This document shows, piece after piece, positions 44,082 through 53,715 of a stretch of DNA of 59,221 bases. The translations under genes and the position numbers were made by a program. The notes under the pieces were generated by a model. The model was not told the DNA's origin. It ran no database searches and was given only the letters and a program-made list of their open reading frames with translations. The stretch's first letter is position 1; every line of letters begins with the position of its first letter. The stretch comes from Bradyrhizobium retamae (lineage in GTDB: Bacteria > Pseudomonadota > Alphaproteobacteria > Rhizobiales > Xanthobacteraceae), in NCBI RefSeq assembly GCF_001440415.1, contig NZ_LLYA01000172.1:1-59221 (forward strand), written 5' to 3'.

Positions 44082-45701
44082 ATGCGACTGATCTCTTTCA
44101 AAATGATGCTTCAGGCGACCGCTGTCCTGGCACTGTTGCTCGCCGCCACCGGGCCCTTGCGGGCGCAAACCCGGGCCGAGACGCTGCGCTACGTGACGGG
44201 TGCGTCAGTCAATACGCTCGATCCCAACATACCGGGCGCCACCCGCGAGTCTTTCGCCGTGAGTCTTAGCACCTATGACCGGCTGGTTTCCTTCGGCCGC
44301 AAGCAGCTCAACGGCAAATGGGTGTTCGATCTCGAGAAGATCACGGGAGAGTTGGCGGAATCCTACGACGTCAGTCCGGACGGATTGAAGATCACGTTTC
44401 ACCTGCGCAAGGACGCCAAATTCCAGGACGGCTCGCCGGTGACAGCCGAAGACGTTAAGTGGTCGCTCGATCGCGCTGTTACGGCGCCGGTCCTTGGAAA
44501 AAACCAGTTGCTTACGGGCTCGCTCACTTCGGCCGACCAGTTCAAGGTGATCGATCCGCTCACCTTCGAGGTGGCATTGCCAAAGCCGGACAAACTCGCT
44601 TTGCCAAATCTCGCCGTCGTCTATCCGATCATCATCAACTCGAAGGTGGCGAAGCAGCATGCGACGGCGGAAGACCCGTGGGCGATGGCTTGGCTGAAGG
44701 AGCATACAGCCGGCAGCGGCGCCTATGCAGTCGAGAGCTTCAAGCCGGGCGAACAGGTGATCCTCAAGCGCAACGAGGGCTGGAACCGCGGCACGGCCGA
44801 CAAGGCTGCGTTCTTCAAGCGGGTGATCGTGCAGTCGGTGCCGGAGCCGGCAACGCGCGCCAACCTGGTCGAACGCGGTGATGCCGATCTCGTCATCGAT
44901 CTGCAGGCGAGCGACGTGCAGTCGCTCGAGGCCAAGGCCAAGCTCAAGGTGATCTCGACCCCGCAGTACAATGCAGTCACCTTTGTTTCGATGAACAACC
45001 AGATCCCGCCCTTCGACAACGTCAACGTACGCCGCGCCATTGCCTTCGCGCTGCCCTATGACGACATGTTTAAGGCGGCGCTGTTCGGCCGCGGCGCGCC
45101 GCTGTTCGGCGCAACCTGGGAGGCCGGCAAGCCTCCGAACGGCGGCTATCCGATCCCGCAACCAGTGAAGGTCGACCTCGACAAGGCCAGGGAGTATCTG
45201 AAAGCCGCGGGCCTTCCGGAAGGGTTTGCGACCACGTTCAGTTTCAATGTCGGCCAGGCTTCCACCGCCGAGCCGATGGCGGCGCTGGTGAAGGAATCTC
45301 TCGGCAAGATCGGTATCAAAGTCGATATTCAGAAGCTGCCGGATGCGCAGATGTCGACGCAGATCAACGAGAAGAAGCTTCCCTTCTTCATCGAGGGCAT
45401 CGTAGCCTGGCTGCCTTCCACCGACTATTTCTACCGGAACTTCTACATCGGCAACCAGCGCTGGAATTACAGCTCGATCAACCATCCCGAGCTGACGGCG
45501 ATCGCCCAAGAGGCCCGTTTCGAACCCAACAAGGTCAAATACGAGGAGGACGGCCGGAAGCTCAATGCTATCCATTTCAGCGAGATGCCGCAGATTCCAC
45601 TGTGGCAGCCGAACCAGGACGCGGTGATGGCGCCATCGGTGGAAGGTTACACCTACCAGTTCCACCGTCAGGTCGATTATCGCGACCTCAGCCGCAAGTG
45701 A
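44082..45701 (+). CDS. Dipeptide-type ABC substrate-binding protein, Sec-exported
   Basis: A 539-residue family-5 binding protein. The ATG at 44082 follows AAGGGAAAAA and opens a signal peptide ending at about residue 29 (GPLRAQ). Landmarks are DRLVSFGRKQL, LRKDAKFQDGSPVTAEDVK and HTAGSGAYAVESFKPGE. Unlike the two other family-5 proteins in this window it uses a Sec signal and is more distant in sequence. It leads an operon with two permeases and a double ATPase. Confidence 0.92.
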   Translation: MRLISFKMMLQATAVLALLLAATGPLRAQTRAETLRYVTGASVNTLDPNIPGATRESFAVSLSTYDRLVSFGRKQLNGKWVFDLEKITGELAESYDVSPDGLKITFHLRKDAKFQDGSPVTAEDVKWSLDRAVTAPVLGKNQLLTGSLTSADQFKVIDPLTFEVALPKPDKLALPNLAVVYPIIINSKVAKQHATAEDPWAMAWLKEHTAGSGAYAVESFKPGEQVILKRNEGWNRGTADKAAFFKRVIVQSVPEPATRANLVERGDADLVIDLQASDVQSLEAKAKLKVISTPQYNAVTFVSMNNQIPPFDNVNVRRAIAFALPYDDMFKAALFGRGAPLFGATWEAGKPPNGGYPIPQPVKVDLDKAREYLKAAGLPEGFATTFSFNVGQASTAEPMAALVKESLGKIGIKVDIQKLPDAQMSTQINEKKLPFFIEGIVAWLPSTDYFYRNFYIGNQRWNYSSINHPELTAIAQEARFEPNKVKYEEDGRKLNAIHFSEMPQIPLWQPNQDAVMAPSVEGYTYQFHRQVDYRDLSRK

Positions 45702-45712
45702 AGTAGCAGCAA

Positions 45713-46762
45713 GTGATCGCTCGAAACGCCACGGTTACGTTTGGCGCGACGATGGTGCGGGCGGGGAGGCGCTTCGTGTCTTCCCTGCCGGCGCTCTTTG
45801 GCGTGCTTGTCTTTACCTTTCTGCTGATGCGGGTCCTGCCTGGTGATCCGGCGGTATTCTTCGCCTCCGGCCCGAATGCCGGCAAGGAGGAGGTCGAACT
45901 GATCCGCAAGCAGTTGGGTCTCAACAAATCGATACCCGAGCAACTGACGCTCTATCTCTATGACGTCGGTCGCGGCAACCTCGGCCGCTCGATGATGACC
46001 GGCCAGTTGGTCACCAAGGATCTGCGCGAGCGGCTGCCGGCCTCGCTGGAACTCACCTTTACGGCGCTCCTGATCGCGCTCGTATCGGCGGTGCCTCTCG
46101 GCGTGATCGCGGCGCTGAAGCCAGGCTCCATCATCGATCATAGTGTACGATTGTTCTGTGCGTTGGGCGTTTGCGTACCGACCTTCGTTTCGGGGCTGTT
46201 GCTGATCTACGTCTTCTATTACCTGCTCGGTCTTGCGCCCGATCCAACCGGCCGGATCGACGTCTTCACGTCGATGCCGCCGTCGCGGACCGGATTCCTG
46301 ATGATCGACTTCCTGATCGCCGGCGACATCGATGGCTGGTGGGCGGCCTTCAAGCAGTTGATTTTGCCGGCGTTGAGCATGGCGTTGTTCGTGATTGCGC
46401 CGCTGGCGCGAATTACGCGCGCTTCGATGCTGGTCTCGCTTGGAAGTGATTTCGTACGGACCGCGCGTTCCGTCGGACTTTCCTGGCGGCATGTCGTCGT
46501 TACCTATGCATTGCGCAACGCCATCCTGCCGGTGATCACGATCGCAGGCATCGTGTTCTCGACCATGCTCGGCGCCAATGTGCTGGTGGAAAAAGTGTTC
46601 TCCTGGCCGGGAGTCGCCTCCTATGCGCTCGATGCGCTGCTTTCCTCCGACTATGCCCCCGTGCAGGGCTTTGTGCTGCTGATGGCAAGTCTGTTCGTGC
46701 TGGTCAATCTGGCCGTCGACGTCTGCTACGGCATCGCCGATCCCAGGGTTACGATCGAATGA
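45713..46762 (+). CDS. Dipeptide-type ABC permease, DppB-like
   Basis: A 349-residue permease if started at GTG 45713, or 336 if at ATG 45752; neither has a good ribosome site, so the start is uncertain. VLVFTFLLMRVLPGDPAVFF and QLGLNKSIPEQLTLYL are family landmarks, and the coupling loop is VSLGSDFVRTARSVGLSWRH. It overlaps the partner permease by ATGA. Confidence 0.92.
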   Translation: MIARNATVTFGATMVRAGRRFVSSLPALFGVLVFTFLLMRVLPGDPAVFFASGPNAGKEEVELIRKQLGLNKSIPEQLTLYLYDVGRGNLGRSMMTGQLVTKDLRERLPASLELTFTALLIALVSAVPLGVIAALKPGSIIDHSVRLFCALGVCVPTFVSGLLLIYVFYYLLGLAPDPTGRIDVFTSMPPSRTGFLMIDFLIAGDIDGWWAAFKQLILPALSMALFVIAPLARITRASMLVSLGSDFVRTARSVGLSWRHVVVTYALRNAILPVITIAGIVFSTMLGANVLVEKVFSWPGVASYALDALLSSDYAPVQGFVLLMASLFVLVNLAVDVCYGIADPRVTIE

Positions 46763-47604
46763 CCGCAGCACTTCGTCATTCGATGTGGATATTGCGAGGG
46801 AATCCGCTCACCGGCATTGCTGCAACCGGTGTCTTGCTGCTGGTCCTCGTCGCCATCTTCGGGCCGTGGATCGTGCCCTACGATCCGATCGCCTCGAACG
46901 TGCCGGAGGCGCTGTTGCCGCCAAGTGCTGCGCATATCGCAGGCACTGATCAGCTCGGCCGCGACGTGTTCAGCCGGCTCATCGTGGCGACCCGGCTCGA
47001 TCTCGCCATCGCCGTCTCGGCGGTCAGCATGTCCTTTGTGCTCGGGGCCATCATCGGCTCATTCTGCGGCTATGCCGGAGGGCGGCTGGATCGCACAGTT
47101 GGCCGGTTCGTCGACGTGATGATGGCGTTTCCGCTATTCGTGCTGGCGATGGCGATGGTCGCGGCGCTCGGCAACCGCGTCGAGAACATCGTGATCGCGA
47201 CCGCCGTGATCAATCTTCCCTTCTACATCCGCTTCGCGCGGGCGGAAGTAAATGTCCGCCGCAATCTCGGATGGGTGGAAGCGGCGCGGGCCTGCGGCGA
47301 AAGCCATATCTCGGTGGTGCTGCGCTTCCTGCTGCCGAATATTCTGCCGGCGATGGCGGTGCAGATATCGCTCAATCTCGGCTGGGCCATTCTCAACGCG
47401 GCCGGCCTTTCCTTCATCGGGCTCGGCGTCAAGCCGCCGACGCCGGAGTGGGGCATCATGGTCGCGGAAGGCGCGCGCTTCATCTCGACCGGCAAATGGT
47501 GGCTGGTCGCCTTTCCCGGCCTTGCGCTGATGCTGGCCGTGTTGTGTTTCAACCTGCTTGGCGACGGGATGCGGGACATTCTTGATCCGCGCATGCGGAC
47601 ATGA
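46759..47604 (+). CDS. Dipeptide-type ABC permease, DppC-like
   Basis: A 281-residue permease with HIAGTDQLGRDVFSRLIVAT early and the coupling loop NLGWVEAARACGESHISVVL, plus the C-terminal NLLGDGMRDILDPRM. Six membrane segments are expected. It overlaps the ATPase gene by ATGA. Confidence 0.93.
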   Translation: MTAALRHSMWILRGNPLTGIAATGVLLLVLVAIFGPWIVPYDPIASNVPEALLPPSAAHIAGTDQLGRDVFSRLIVATRLDLAIAVSAVSMSFVLGAIIGSFCGYAGGRLDRTVGRFVDVMMAFPLFVLAMAMVAALGNRVENIVIATAVINLPFYIRFARAEVNVRRNLGWVEAARACGESHISVVLRFLLPNILPAMAVQISLNLGWAILNAAGLSFIGLGVKPPTPEWGIMVAEGARFISTGKWWLVAFPGLALMLAVLCFNLLGDGMRDILDPRMRT

Positions 47605-49274
47605 CCGAGCCGCTGCTGAAAATAGACAACCTCCACATATCGTTCTCGACCCGGCGTGGGGTGGTCGAGGCGGTCCGCGGGGTGACGCTCTCGGTCCAGG
47701 AAGGTGAGATGCTCGGTCTCGTCGGCGAGAGCGGTTCGGGCAAATCCGTGACCGGCTTTGCGACGACGCGGTTGCTCGACGCGGCCGGGCGGGTCACGGC
47801 GGGCAAGATCCTGTTTCGCGGCCAGGACGTCACGAAACTATCCGGCGACGACATTCGCCACCTGCGTGGCGCCGCCATGTCGATGATCTTTCAAAATCCG
47901 CGGTCGGCACTCAATCCAATCCGTGCGATCGGCACGCAGATCGCAGACGCGATACTGACCCATAAGCGGATATCGAAGAATGAGGCGTATGCTGAGGCGC
48001 TGGAGCTGTTGCGTGCGGTTCAGATACGCGATCCCGAAAGGCGAATGGCCGCCTATCCGCACGAACTCTCCGGCGGCATGTGCCAGCGCGTGATGATCGC
48101 GATTGCGATTTCCTGCAACCCGGTTCTGCTGATCGCCGACGAACCGACGACCGGCCTCGACGTCACGACGCAGAAGGTGGTGATGGACCTGCTGGCCGCC
48201 ATTGCGGCTGCGCGCGGCATGGCGACGATCCTGATCACGCATGATCTTGGCCTCGCAACCCGATATTGCCGGCGTATCGTGGTGATGGAGCAGGGACGCC
48301 TGGTCGAGGAAGCGGCACCCAAGCGGCTCTTCAATGCTCCGCAGCACGCCTACACGAAACGCCTCGTCGCGGCATCACCTACCGCGAGTTCACGGATCGA
48401 CGATCTGGTGACGGAGGAGGAACGGGGGCCATATGTCGAGGCATGCAGGAAGCCGAAGCCACCTCCGGCGCCGGGTACCCCACCGCTCCTGGTCGTGCAC
48501 AGGCTCGTTAAACGCTTTGACCAGGGCGCCGCGGCGGTCGCCGATTTTTCCATGACGATTGCCGCCGGCGAGAGCGTCGGGCTGGTCGGCGAATCCGGGT
48601 CCGGCAAGAGCACGACGTCGCGGATGATCTGTCGGCTGATCGACCCGAGCGAAGGCGACATCGTGTTTGATGGCCAAGCGATCGGTCATGTGCCGGCACG
48701 GGACTTTCATCGCTCGCCGTTCCGAAAAGACATCCACATGGTTTTCCAGGACCCCAACGAAAGCCTCAACCCGCGCTTCACCGCCTTTGACTGTATTGCT
48801 CATCCGCTGATGCGGCTTGGTAATCTGCGCGGGGGCGACGCCTTGCGGCAGCGGGTAGAGGAATGCGCGCAGCGGGTGGGATTGCCGGCCGATCTGCTAC
48901 CGCGCTTCCCGCACCAGCTTTCGGGCGGCCAGAAGGCGCGCGTCGGCATCGCCCGTGCCATCGCCTGTCGGCCGCGCCTCCTCGTGCTGGACGAGCCAAC
49001 GGCCGCGCTCGACGTCTCCGTCCAGGCGGTGGTGCTGCAGTTGCTCGACCGGTTGCGGCGCGAAGATGATATCGCCTTGCTCTTCGTCAGCCATGACCTG
49101 AACGTCGTTCGCATGCTCTGTGAGCGCACGATCGTGCTGCGCAATGGTGCTATCGTCGAGCAGGGGGAAAGTCGGGCGCTGTTCGACAATCCGAAGACCG
49201 ATTACACGCGCGAGCTGGTCGAAGCGATACCCCACATTGAAATCGAAACGAGGCTCGCCACCGCTGCGCTTTAG
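47601..49274 (+). CDS. Double ABC ATPase (two nucleotide-binding domains), peptide-type
   Basis: A 557-residue protein with two complete ATPase domains in one chain, as in GsiA/YejF. Domain 1: GESGSGKSV near residue 39, LSGGMCQR, LIADEPTTGLD, LITHDLGLA. Domain 2: GESGSGKSTTSR near residue 331, LSGGQKARVGIARA, LVLDEPTAALD, FVSHDLNVV. It replaces the separate DppD and DppF subunits of the other importer, so the two dipeptide-type systems are not recent duplicates. It ends the operon. Confidence 0.94.
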   Translation: MTEPLLKIDNLHISFSTRRGVVEAVRGVTLSVQEGEMLGLVGESGSGKSVTGFATTRLLDAAGRVTAGKILFRGQDVTKLSGDDIRHLRGAAMSMIFQNPRSALNPIRAIGTQIADAILTHKRISKNEAYAEALELLRAVQIRDPERRMAAYPHELSGGMCQRVMIAIAISCNPVLLIADEPTTGLDVTTQKVVMDLLAAIAAARGMATILITHDLGLATRYCRRIVVMEQGRLVEEAAPKRLFNAPQHAYTKRLVAASPTASSRIDDLVTEEERGPYVEACRKPKPPPAPGTPPLLVVHRLVKRFDQGAAAVADFSMTIAAGESVGLVGESGSGKSTTSRMICRLIDPSEGDIVFDGQAIGHVPARDFHRSPFRKDIHMVFQDPNESLNPRFTAFDCIAHPLMRLGNLRGGDALRQRVEECAQRVGLPADLLPRFPHQLSGGQKARVGIARAIACRPRLLVLDEPTAALDVSVQAVVLQLLDRLRREDDIALLFVSHDLNVVRMLCERTIVLRNGAIVEQGESRALFDNPKTDYTRELVEAIPHIEIETRLATAAL

Positions 49275-49352
49275 TCTATTGGCGGTCCCACGGGCGACTA
49301 CAAATTGTGCAGACCGAGCTAAAAAAGGCAGCAGCCAGCGCGGGCAATATCT

Positions 49353-49871
49353 CTAATCGAATAGGGCAGCAGCGCTGTCGCGATTTTCGTTGCCTGCGAC
49401 AATGCGCTGCATCATATCGATGAATAAGGCCTGCTCCCGTTCGGACAAATCGCCCAGCGTGGCGCGGTGTGCGGCCCGTGCCGAGGTTTCGATTTTGGCG
49501 AGAAGCGCCGCGCCTGCCGCCGTCAGTTTGCACAGCCGGGCGCGGCGGTCTTCATGATCTATAGCTCTCTCGACCAGATTGCGGGCAGCCAGCCGCTTGA
49601 GCGCGCCGGTAGTCGTCGTCCTGTCTAGCGCGATATCGGTCGCTAATGTGGTCTGATCGGCGGTTTTCCGCACGGCGAGCGCGGACAGCAGGCTGTATTG
49701 CAGCGGCGTCACCTCGAATTCGCTGCATGCCTCCTGGAACAGTGCGACATGAATCTGATGCAGCCGCCGGATCAAAAATCCCGGCCGTTGCGATAGCGGC
49801 CACGGGCGGTGCCTGATCTCGTCGCGACCCTTCTTTGCCTTTCGCAATGCACTCTCCCAGCCTCGGAACAT
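49353..49871 (-). CDS. MarR-family transcriptional regulator
   Basis: A 172-residue winged-helix regulator. The ATG at 49871 gives the usual MarR size; the frame stays open upstream but that part would run into the divergent promoter. The DNA-binding core is VTPLQYSLLSALAVRK, TLATDIALDRTTTTGALKRL and the wing DHEDRRARLCKLTAAG. It is divergent from the amidohydrolase/hydroxylase operon, and an imperfect palindrome over that operon's predicted start is its likely target. MarR proteins usually repress until an aromatic or other small ligand binds. Confidence 0.92.
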   Translation of the reverse strand: MFRGWESALRKAKKGRDEIRHRPWPLSQRPGFLIRRLHQIHVALFQEACSEFEVTPLQYSLLSALAVRKTADQTTLATDIALDRTTTTGALKRLAARNLVERAIDHEDRRARLCKLTAAGAALLAKIETSARAAHRATLGDLSEREQALFIDMMQRIVAGNENRDSAAALFD

Positions 49872-49917
49872 TGGCGCCACTAGCCCGATTCGATTTGGCC
49901 TCGCCACGGCTAGATCA

Positions 49918-49932
49918 TGGCATGAAGCTTGC
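49918..49932 (+). promoter_or_regulatory. Sigma-54 (RpoN) -24/-12 promoter for the amidohydrolase/hydroxylase operon
   Basis: TGGCATGAAGCTTGC followed by TTTT matches TGGC-N7-TTGC exactly. The predicted start near 49944 leaves a 72-base leader before the ATG at 50016. A sigma-70-like pair (TTGCTT at 49929, TATGCT at 49950) overlaps but has poor spacing. Confidence 0.7.
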
Positions 49933-49941
49933 TTTTGTAAA

Positions 49942-49961
49942 ATGCGAAGTATGCTTCGTAT
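49942..49961. promoter_or_regulatory. Probable MarR operator over the predicted transcript start
   Basis: ATGCGAAGTATGCTTCGTAT is a 20-base palindrome matching its reverse complement at 16 positions, the size of MarR sites. It spans about -2 to +18 of the predicted sigma-54 start, a position where binding would block transcription. Confidence 0.6.
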
Positions 49962-50015
49962 TTTGGCGGAACTGACATTGGGCTCCGTCAACGAAAGCAG
50001 AGGAGAGGATCGTTC

Positions 50016-51293
50016 ATGTCTGTCAGCGCCACCTTCGACCAGCTTTTGCGCGGCGGCCGCGTGATCTGCCCAGCCTCTGGTATCGACGGGATCAAGGACG
50101 TTGCCATTCGCAACGGCAAGATCGCGGCGTTGCAGCCCGACATCCTGCCGACAAGTGCCAGAGAAGTAGTCGACGTCTCCGGCAAGCTCGTGCTCCCGGG
50201 TCTGATCGATACGCACGCGCACGTCTATCAATATGTCACCGGCCGCTTTGGCATGAATGCCGACATGGTGGGCGTTCAGTCCGGCGTGACGACGCTGGTC
50301 GACCAGGGCGGTCCCTCATGCATGACGCTGCCGGGTTTTCGGCACTTCGTCGCCGAGCCCGCGAAGTCGCGCGTCTATGCATTCCTGTCAGCCTACCTAG
50401 TGGGCGGACTCGAGGGTCATTACTACCCCAACCTCTACAGCCCGGATGGCGTCGATATCGACGCCACGGTGAAGTCTGCCACGTCCAATCTCGATCTGGT
50501 GCGCGGCATCAAGGCCCATGCGGAGATCGGCGGTTTTGCGCGCTGGGGCATTCGCGTCATTGAAATGGCGGCCGAGATCGGGCGCCGGGCCGATTTGCCG
50601 GTTTACGTTCATTTCGGTCAGCTCTGGGGATTACCCGAGAGCGGCACCAACGGCGAAGACGTCGACACCATCCTGGAGCGTGTGATCCCGCTGCTGCGGG
50701 AGGGAGATGTTCTGGCGCATCCGTTCACGCGTCATCCCGGCGGCTTCGTCAACCGCGAGGGCGAAGTGCATCCGGTGATCCAGGCGGCGCTTGATCGCGG
50801 GCTGAAGGTCGATGTCGGCCACGGTAGCCATTTCTCGTATCGGCTTGCGAAAAAGGCGCTCGCGGCAGGAATCGTTCCGACGACGCTTGGCGCCGACATC
50901 CACGGCTACAACACGCACGTGCCTGCGCCTGCCGGCACACCCGACCAGCACGAGGACGATGAGAACCATCCGTTCGCCGGTCAGGCCAAGTTCAGCCTCG
51001 TTCAAGCCATGAGTTCGATGATCGCGCTCGGCCTCACCCTCGAACAGGTCCTGCCGATGGTTACGTCGAACCCCGCCAAAATGCTCGGTCGCGCTGACGA
51101 AATCGGCGCGCTCAAGGTGGGCAGGGAAGCCGACGTCACCGTGATCGCCGAAAAGGCCGGCAGGTTTGTCCTTACTGATAACGAGAAGAACGAGGTCATT
51201 GCCGAACGTCTTCTTCAGCCCGCGTTCTGCCTCCGCGCCGGTACCCGATACGACGCAGTCGCGTCCATTCTGCCGCAGGCCGTTGCAGCGTAA
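50016..51293 (+). CDS. Amidohydrolase/deacetylase-type metallohydrolase, second copy
   Basis: A 425-residue cyclic-amidohydrolase-fold enzyme of the same group as the gene at 30586. Metal ligands are His67 and His69 (LIDTHAHVYQY), carboxylated Lys166 (RGIKAHAEIGG), His199 (VYVHFGQLWG), His235 (VLAHPFTRHP) and Asp294 (TTLGADIHGY). The conserved VDVGHGSHFSYRLAKKAL matches DIGHGKGSF in the other copy. It heads the MarR-controlled operon with the second molybdenum hydroxylase and Liv-type importer. It hydrolyses an amide, ester or cyclic ureide; which one is unknown. Confidence 0.88.
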   Translation: MSVSATFDQLLRGGRVICPASGIDGIKDVAIRNGKIAALQPDILPTSAREVVDVSGKLVLPGLIDTHAHVYQYVTGRFGMNADMVGVQSGVTTLVDQGGPSCMTLPGFRHFVAEPAKSRVYAFLSAYLVGGLEGHYYPNLYSPDGVDIDATVKSATSNLDLVRGIKAHAEIGGFARWGIRVIEMAAEIGRRADLPVYVHFGQLWGLPESGTNGEDVDTILERVIPLLREGDVLAHPFTRHPGGFVNREGEVHPVIQAALDRGLKVDVGHGSHFSYRLAKKALAAGIVPTTLGADIHGYNTHVPAPAGTPDQHEDDENHPFAGQAKFSLVQAMSSMIALGLTLEQVLPMVTSNPAKMLGRADEIGALKVGREADVTVIAEKAGRFVLTDNEKNEVIAERLLQPAFCLRAGTRYDAVASILPQAVAA

Positions 51294-51330
51294 CGAAGTC
51301 AGCATCAGCGCGATCAAGGAGAACGGCATA

Positions 51331-53715
51331 GTGCGTAACGAGCGCGATTTTCCCTCGGCAGATGGAGCGGGCGCCGGACAAGGCGTCGGCGCTCGGCTGC
51401 CGCGCAAGGAAGATGATCGCTTGATGCGTGGCCGCGGGCAATTCGTGGCGGACATTCGTCTCGCCGGAATGCAGGACGTTGCCTTTGTGCGCAGTCCGCT
51501 GGCGCATGCGCGAATCCGCGCAATAGAGGTGCCGGAGCGCTACCGCGCCAGTGTCTTCACGGCGGCGGATCTGGCCGGCGTCAGGCCGATCCGAGCCGTG
51601 TCGGGGCTGCCGGGCTTCAAGATCTCCGAGCAGCCGGTCCTCGCTACTGGCAAGGTGCGTCAGGTCGGCGAACTGGTCGCCATGTGCGTCGCACCAACGC
51701 GGGCCGAAGCGGAGGATATCGCGGCGACCGTAACGCTCGACCTCGAGGAACTTCCCGCCGTCCATGATATGCGGAAAGCGCGCGAACCCGGTTCGGCCCT
51801 GGTGCACGAAGAGTGGGGCGACAATGTCTTCCTCGAAACCAATTTCGAGGTCGACATCTCCAGGGCGTTCGATGCACCGATCAAAGTCTCACGCGAGATA
51901 TCGACCGCGCGGCAATGCATGTCGCCGCTCGAGGGGCGCGGGGTCGTCGCGACCTTTGACCATCGCCTCGATCAGCTCACGCTTTATTCCGCCGCGCAGA
52001 TGCCGCATATCACGCGCAGCGGTCTTTCCGAATGCCTCGGCATGGAGCAGGGCCGAATTCGCGTTGTTTCGCCTGATGTCGGCGGCGGCTTCGGCCACAA
52101 GGGCATTCTGCTGCCCGAAGAAGTCTGCCTGTCCTGGCTGACGATGCGCCGCGGTCATCCGGTTCGCTGGACCGAGGATCGCCGCGAGCATCTCACCGCC
52201 AGCTCCAATTGCCGCGAGCATCACTACAGGATCACCGTCTATGCTGACCGGGACGGCCGGCTGCGCGGCATCGACTGCGAGGCAACCGTCGATTCCGGCG
52301 CTTACTCCTCCTATCCGTTCTCGGCGTGCCTCGAGGCCGCGCAGGTCGCCAGCATCCTGCCCGGGCCCTATTTGATGCCGGCCTATCGCTGCCGGACGTT
52401 TTCGGTTGCGACCAACAAATGTCCGATCCTGCCCTATCGCGGCGTGGCGCGCACCGGCGTCTGTTTTGCGCTGGAACTGATACTCGATCTCGTCGCGGCG
52501 GAAGCGGGCCTCGAACCCGGCGAGGTGCGCTTGCGCAATCTCGTGCGCCCCGAGCAAATGCCGTTCGACAACATCACCAAAAAACATTTTGACAGCGGCG
52601 ACTATCCCGAGGCGATGCGGCGGGCACTGGCGTCCATCGATATCGGAGGTGTGCGGGCGCGTCAGCGCAAAGGCGAGATAGACGGGCGGCGGATCGGCGT
52701 CGGCGTTTCGATCTATTGCGAGCAGGCCGCGCACGGGACGTCGGTCTATTCAGGCTGGGGCATTCCGATGGTGCCGGGCCACGAGCAGGCATCGGCACGC
52801 CTGACGCCGGACGGCGGCCTCGAACTGCGCGTCGGCGTGCATTCGCACGGGCAGGGCATGGAGACGACGCTCGCCCAGGTCGCCCACGAGATGCTGGGAG
52901 TCGACGTCGCCAAGGTTCGCCTCATTCTCGGCGACACGGCGATGACGCCGTACTCCACGGGAACGTGGGGCTCGCGTTCGATGGTGATGGCGGGCGGCGC
53001 AGTCGCGACCGCCTGCCGCGAACTGGGCGAACGCGCCAGGCACATCGGCGCCAAGCTGCTGCAGCACGATCCGGCTGTGGTGGTGCTACAGGACGGTGCG
53101 GTTCGGGGCTTTAACGGCAGCGTAACCCTGAAGGAGATCGCCCACACCTGGTACCGCCGTCCACAGGATTTGCCGACCGGTGTCGATCCGGGCGGACTGG
53201 AGGTGACGTCGGGCTACAAGCCGCAACGCGATTCCGGAACCTTCAGCTATGCCGCGCATGCTGCGGTCGTCGCGGTCGATCCCGATCTGGGAGAGGTCGA
53301 GATCCTCGACTACGTCATCGTCGAGGACGGCGGCGTTCTGGTCAATCCGATGGTGGTGGACGGCCAGATCTATGGCGGTCTGGCCCAAGGCATCGGCACC
53401 GCGCTGTATGAAGAGATGCCGTTCGATGCGGCCGGTCAGCCGCTTGCGACCACCCTTGCGGACTATCTGCTGCCTGGTCCGACCGAGGTGCCGGCGCCGC
53501 GGCTCGATCACATGGAGACGCCGTCGCCCTATACGCAGTTCGGTGTGAAGGGCATCGGCGAGGGCGGCGCCATCGCGCCACCGGCTGCAATCGCCAACGC
53601 CGTCAACGACGCTCTGCGGCCGCTTGGCGTCGAACTGATGCAGTCTCCGATTACGCCGTACCGTGTCGTCGAGGCGATTCTCGCCAGATCCGACGCAGAA
53701 AGGCCGGTGGCATGA
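51331..53715 (+). CDS. Molybdenum hydroxylase large subunit, second system
   Basis: A 794-residue molybdopterin subunit. GTG at 51331 with AAGGAG ten bases upstream is chosen; earlier frame-open sequence overlaps the amidohydrolase. Loops in order: VSPDVGGGFGHKG (about 248-260), LPYRGVARTGV (about 367-377), GVHSHGQGMETTLAQV and the catalytic Glu in VKGIGEGGAIAPP (about 738-750). The 367 loop lacks the Cys of CO dehydrogenase and differs from the first system (RGVAR against RGAGR), so substrates probably differ. Gene order here is large-medium-small. Confidence 0.93.
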   Translation: MRNERDFPSADGAGAGQGVGARLPRKEDDRLMRGRGQFVADIRLAGMQDVAFVRSPLAHARIRAIEVPERYRASVFTAADLAGVRPIRAVSGLPGFKISEQPVLATGKVRQVGELVAMCVAPTRAEAEDIAATVTLDLEELPAVHDMRKAREPGSALVHEEWGDNVFLETNFEVDISRAFDAPIKVSREISTARQCMSPLEGRGVVATFDHRLDQLTLYSAAQMPHITRSGLSECLGMEQGRIRVVSPDVGGGFGHKGILLPEEVCLSWLTMRRGHPVRWTEDRREHLTASSNCREHHYRITVYADRDGRLRGIDCEATVDSGAYSSYPFSACLEAAQVASILPGPYLMPAYRCRTFSVATNKCPILPYRGVARTGVCFALELILDLVAAEAGLEPGEVRLRNLVRPEQMPFDNITKKHFDSGDYPEAMRRALASIDIGGVRARQRKGEIDGRRIGVGVSIYCEQAAHGTSVYSGWGIPMVPGHEQASARLTPDGGLELRVGVHSHGQGMETTLAQVAHEMLGVDVAKVRLILGDTAMTPYSTGTWGSRSMVMAGGAVATACRELGERARHIGAKLLQHDPAVVVLQDGAVRGFNGSVTLKEIAHTWYRRPQDLPTGVDPGGLEVTSGYKPQRDSGTFSYAAHAAVVAVDPDLGEVEILDYVIVEDGGVLVNPMVVDGQIYGGLAQGIGTALYEEMPFDAAGQPLATTLADYLLPGPTEVPAPRLDHMETPSPYTQFGVKGIGEGGAIAPPAAIANAVNDALRPLGVELMQSPITPYRVVEAILARSDAERPVA

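Noticed and set aside
44205..45665. 486-residue minus-strand frame
   Set aside because: Antisense of a binding protein with a signal peptide and family landmarks.
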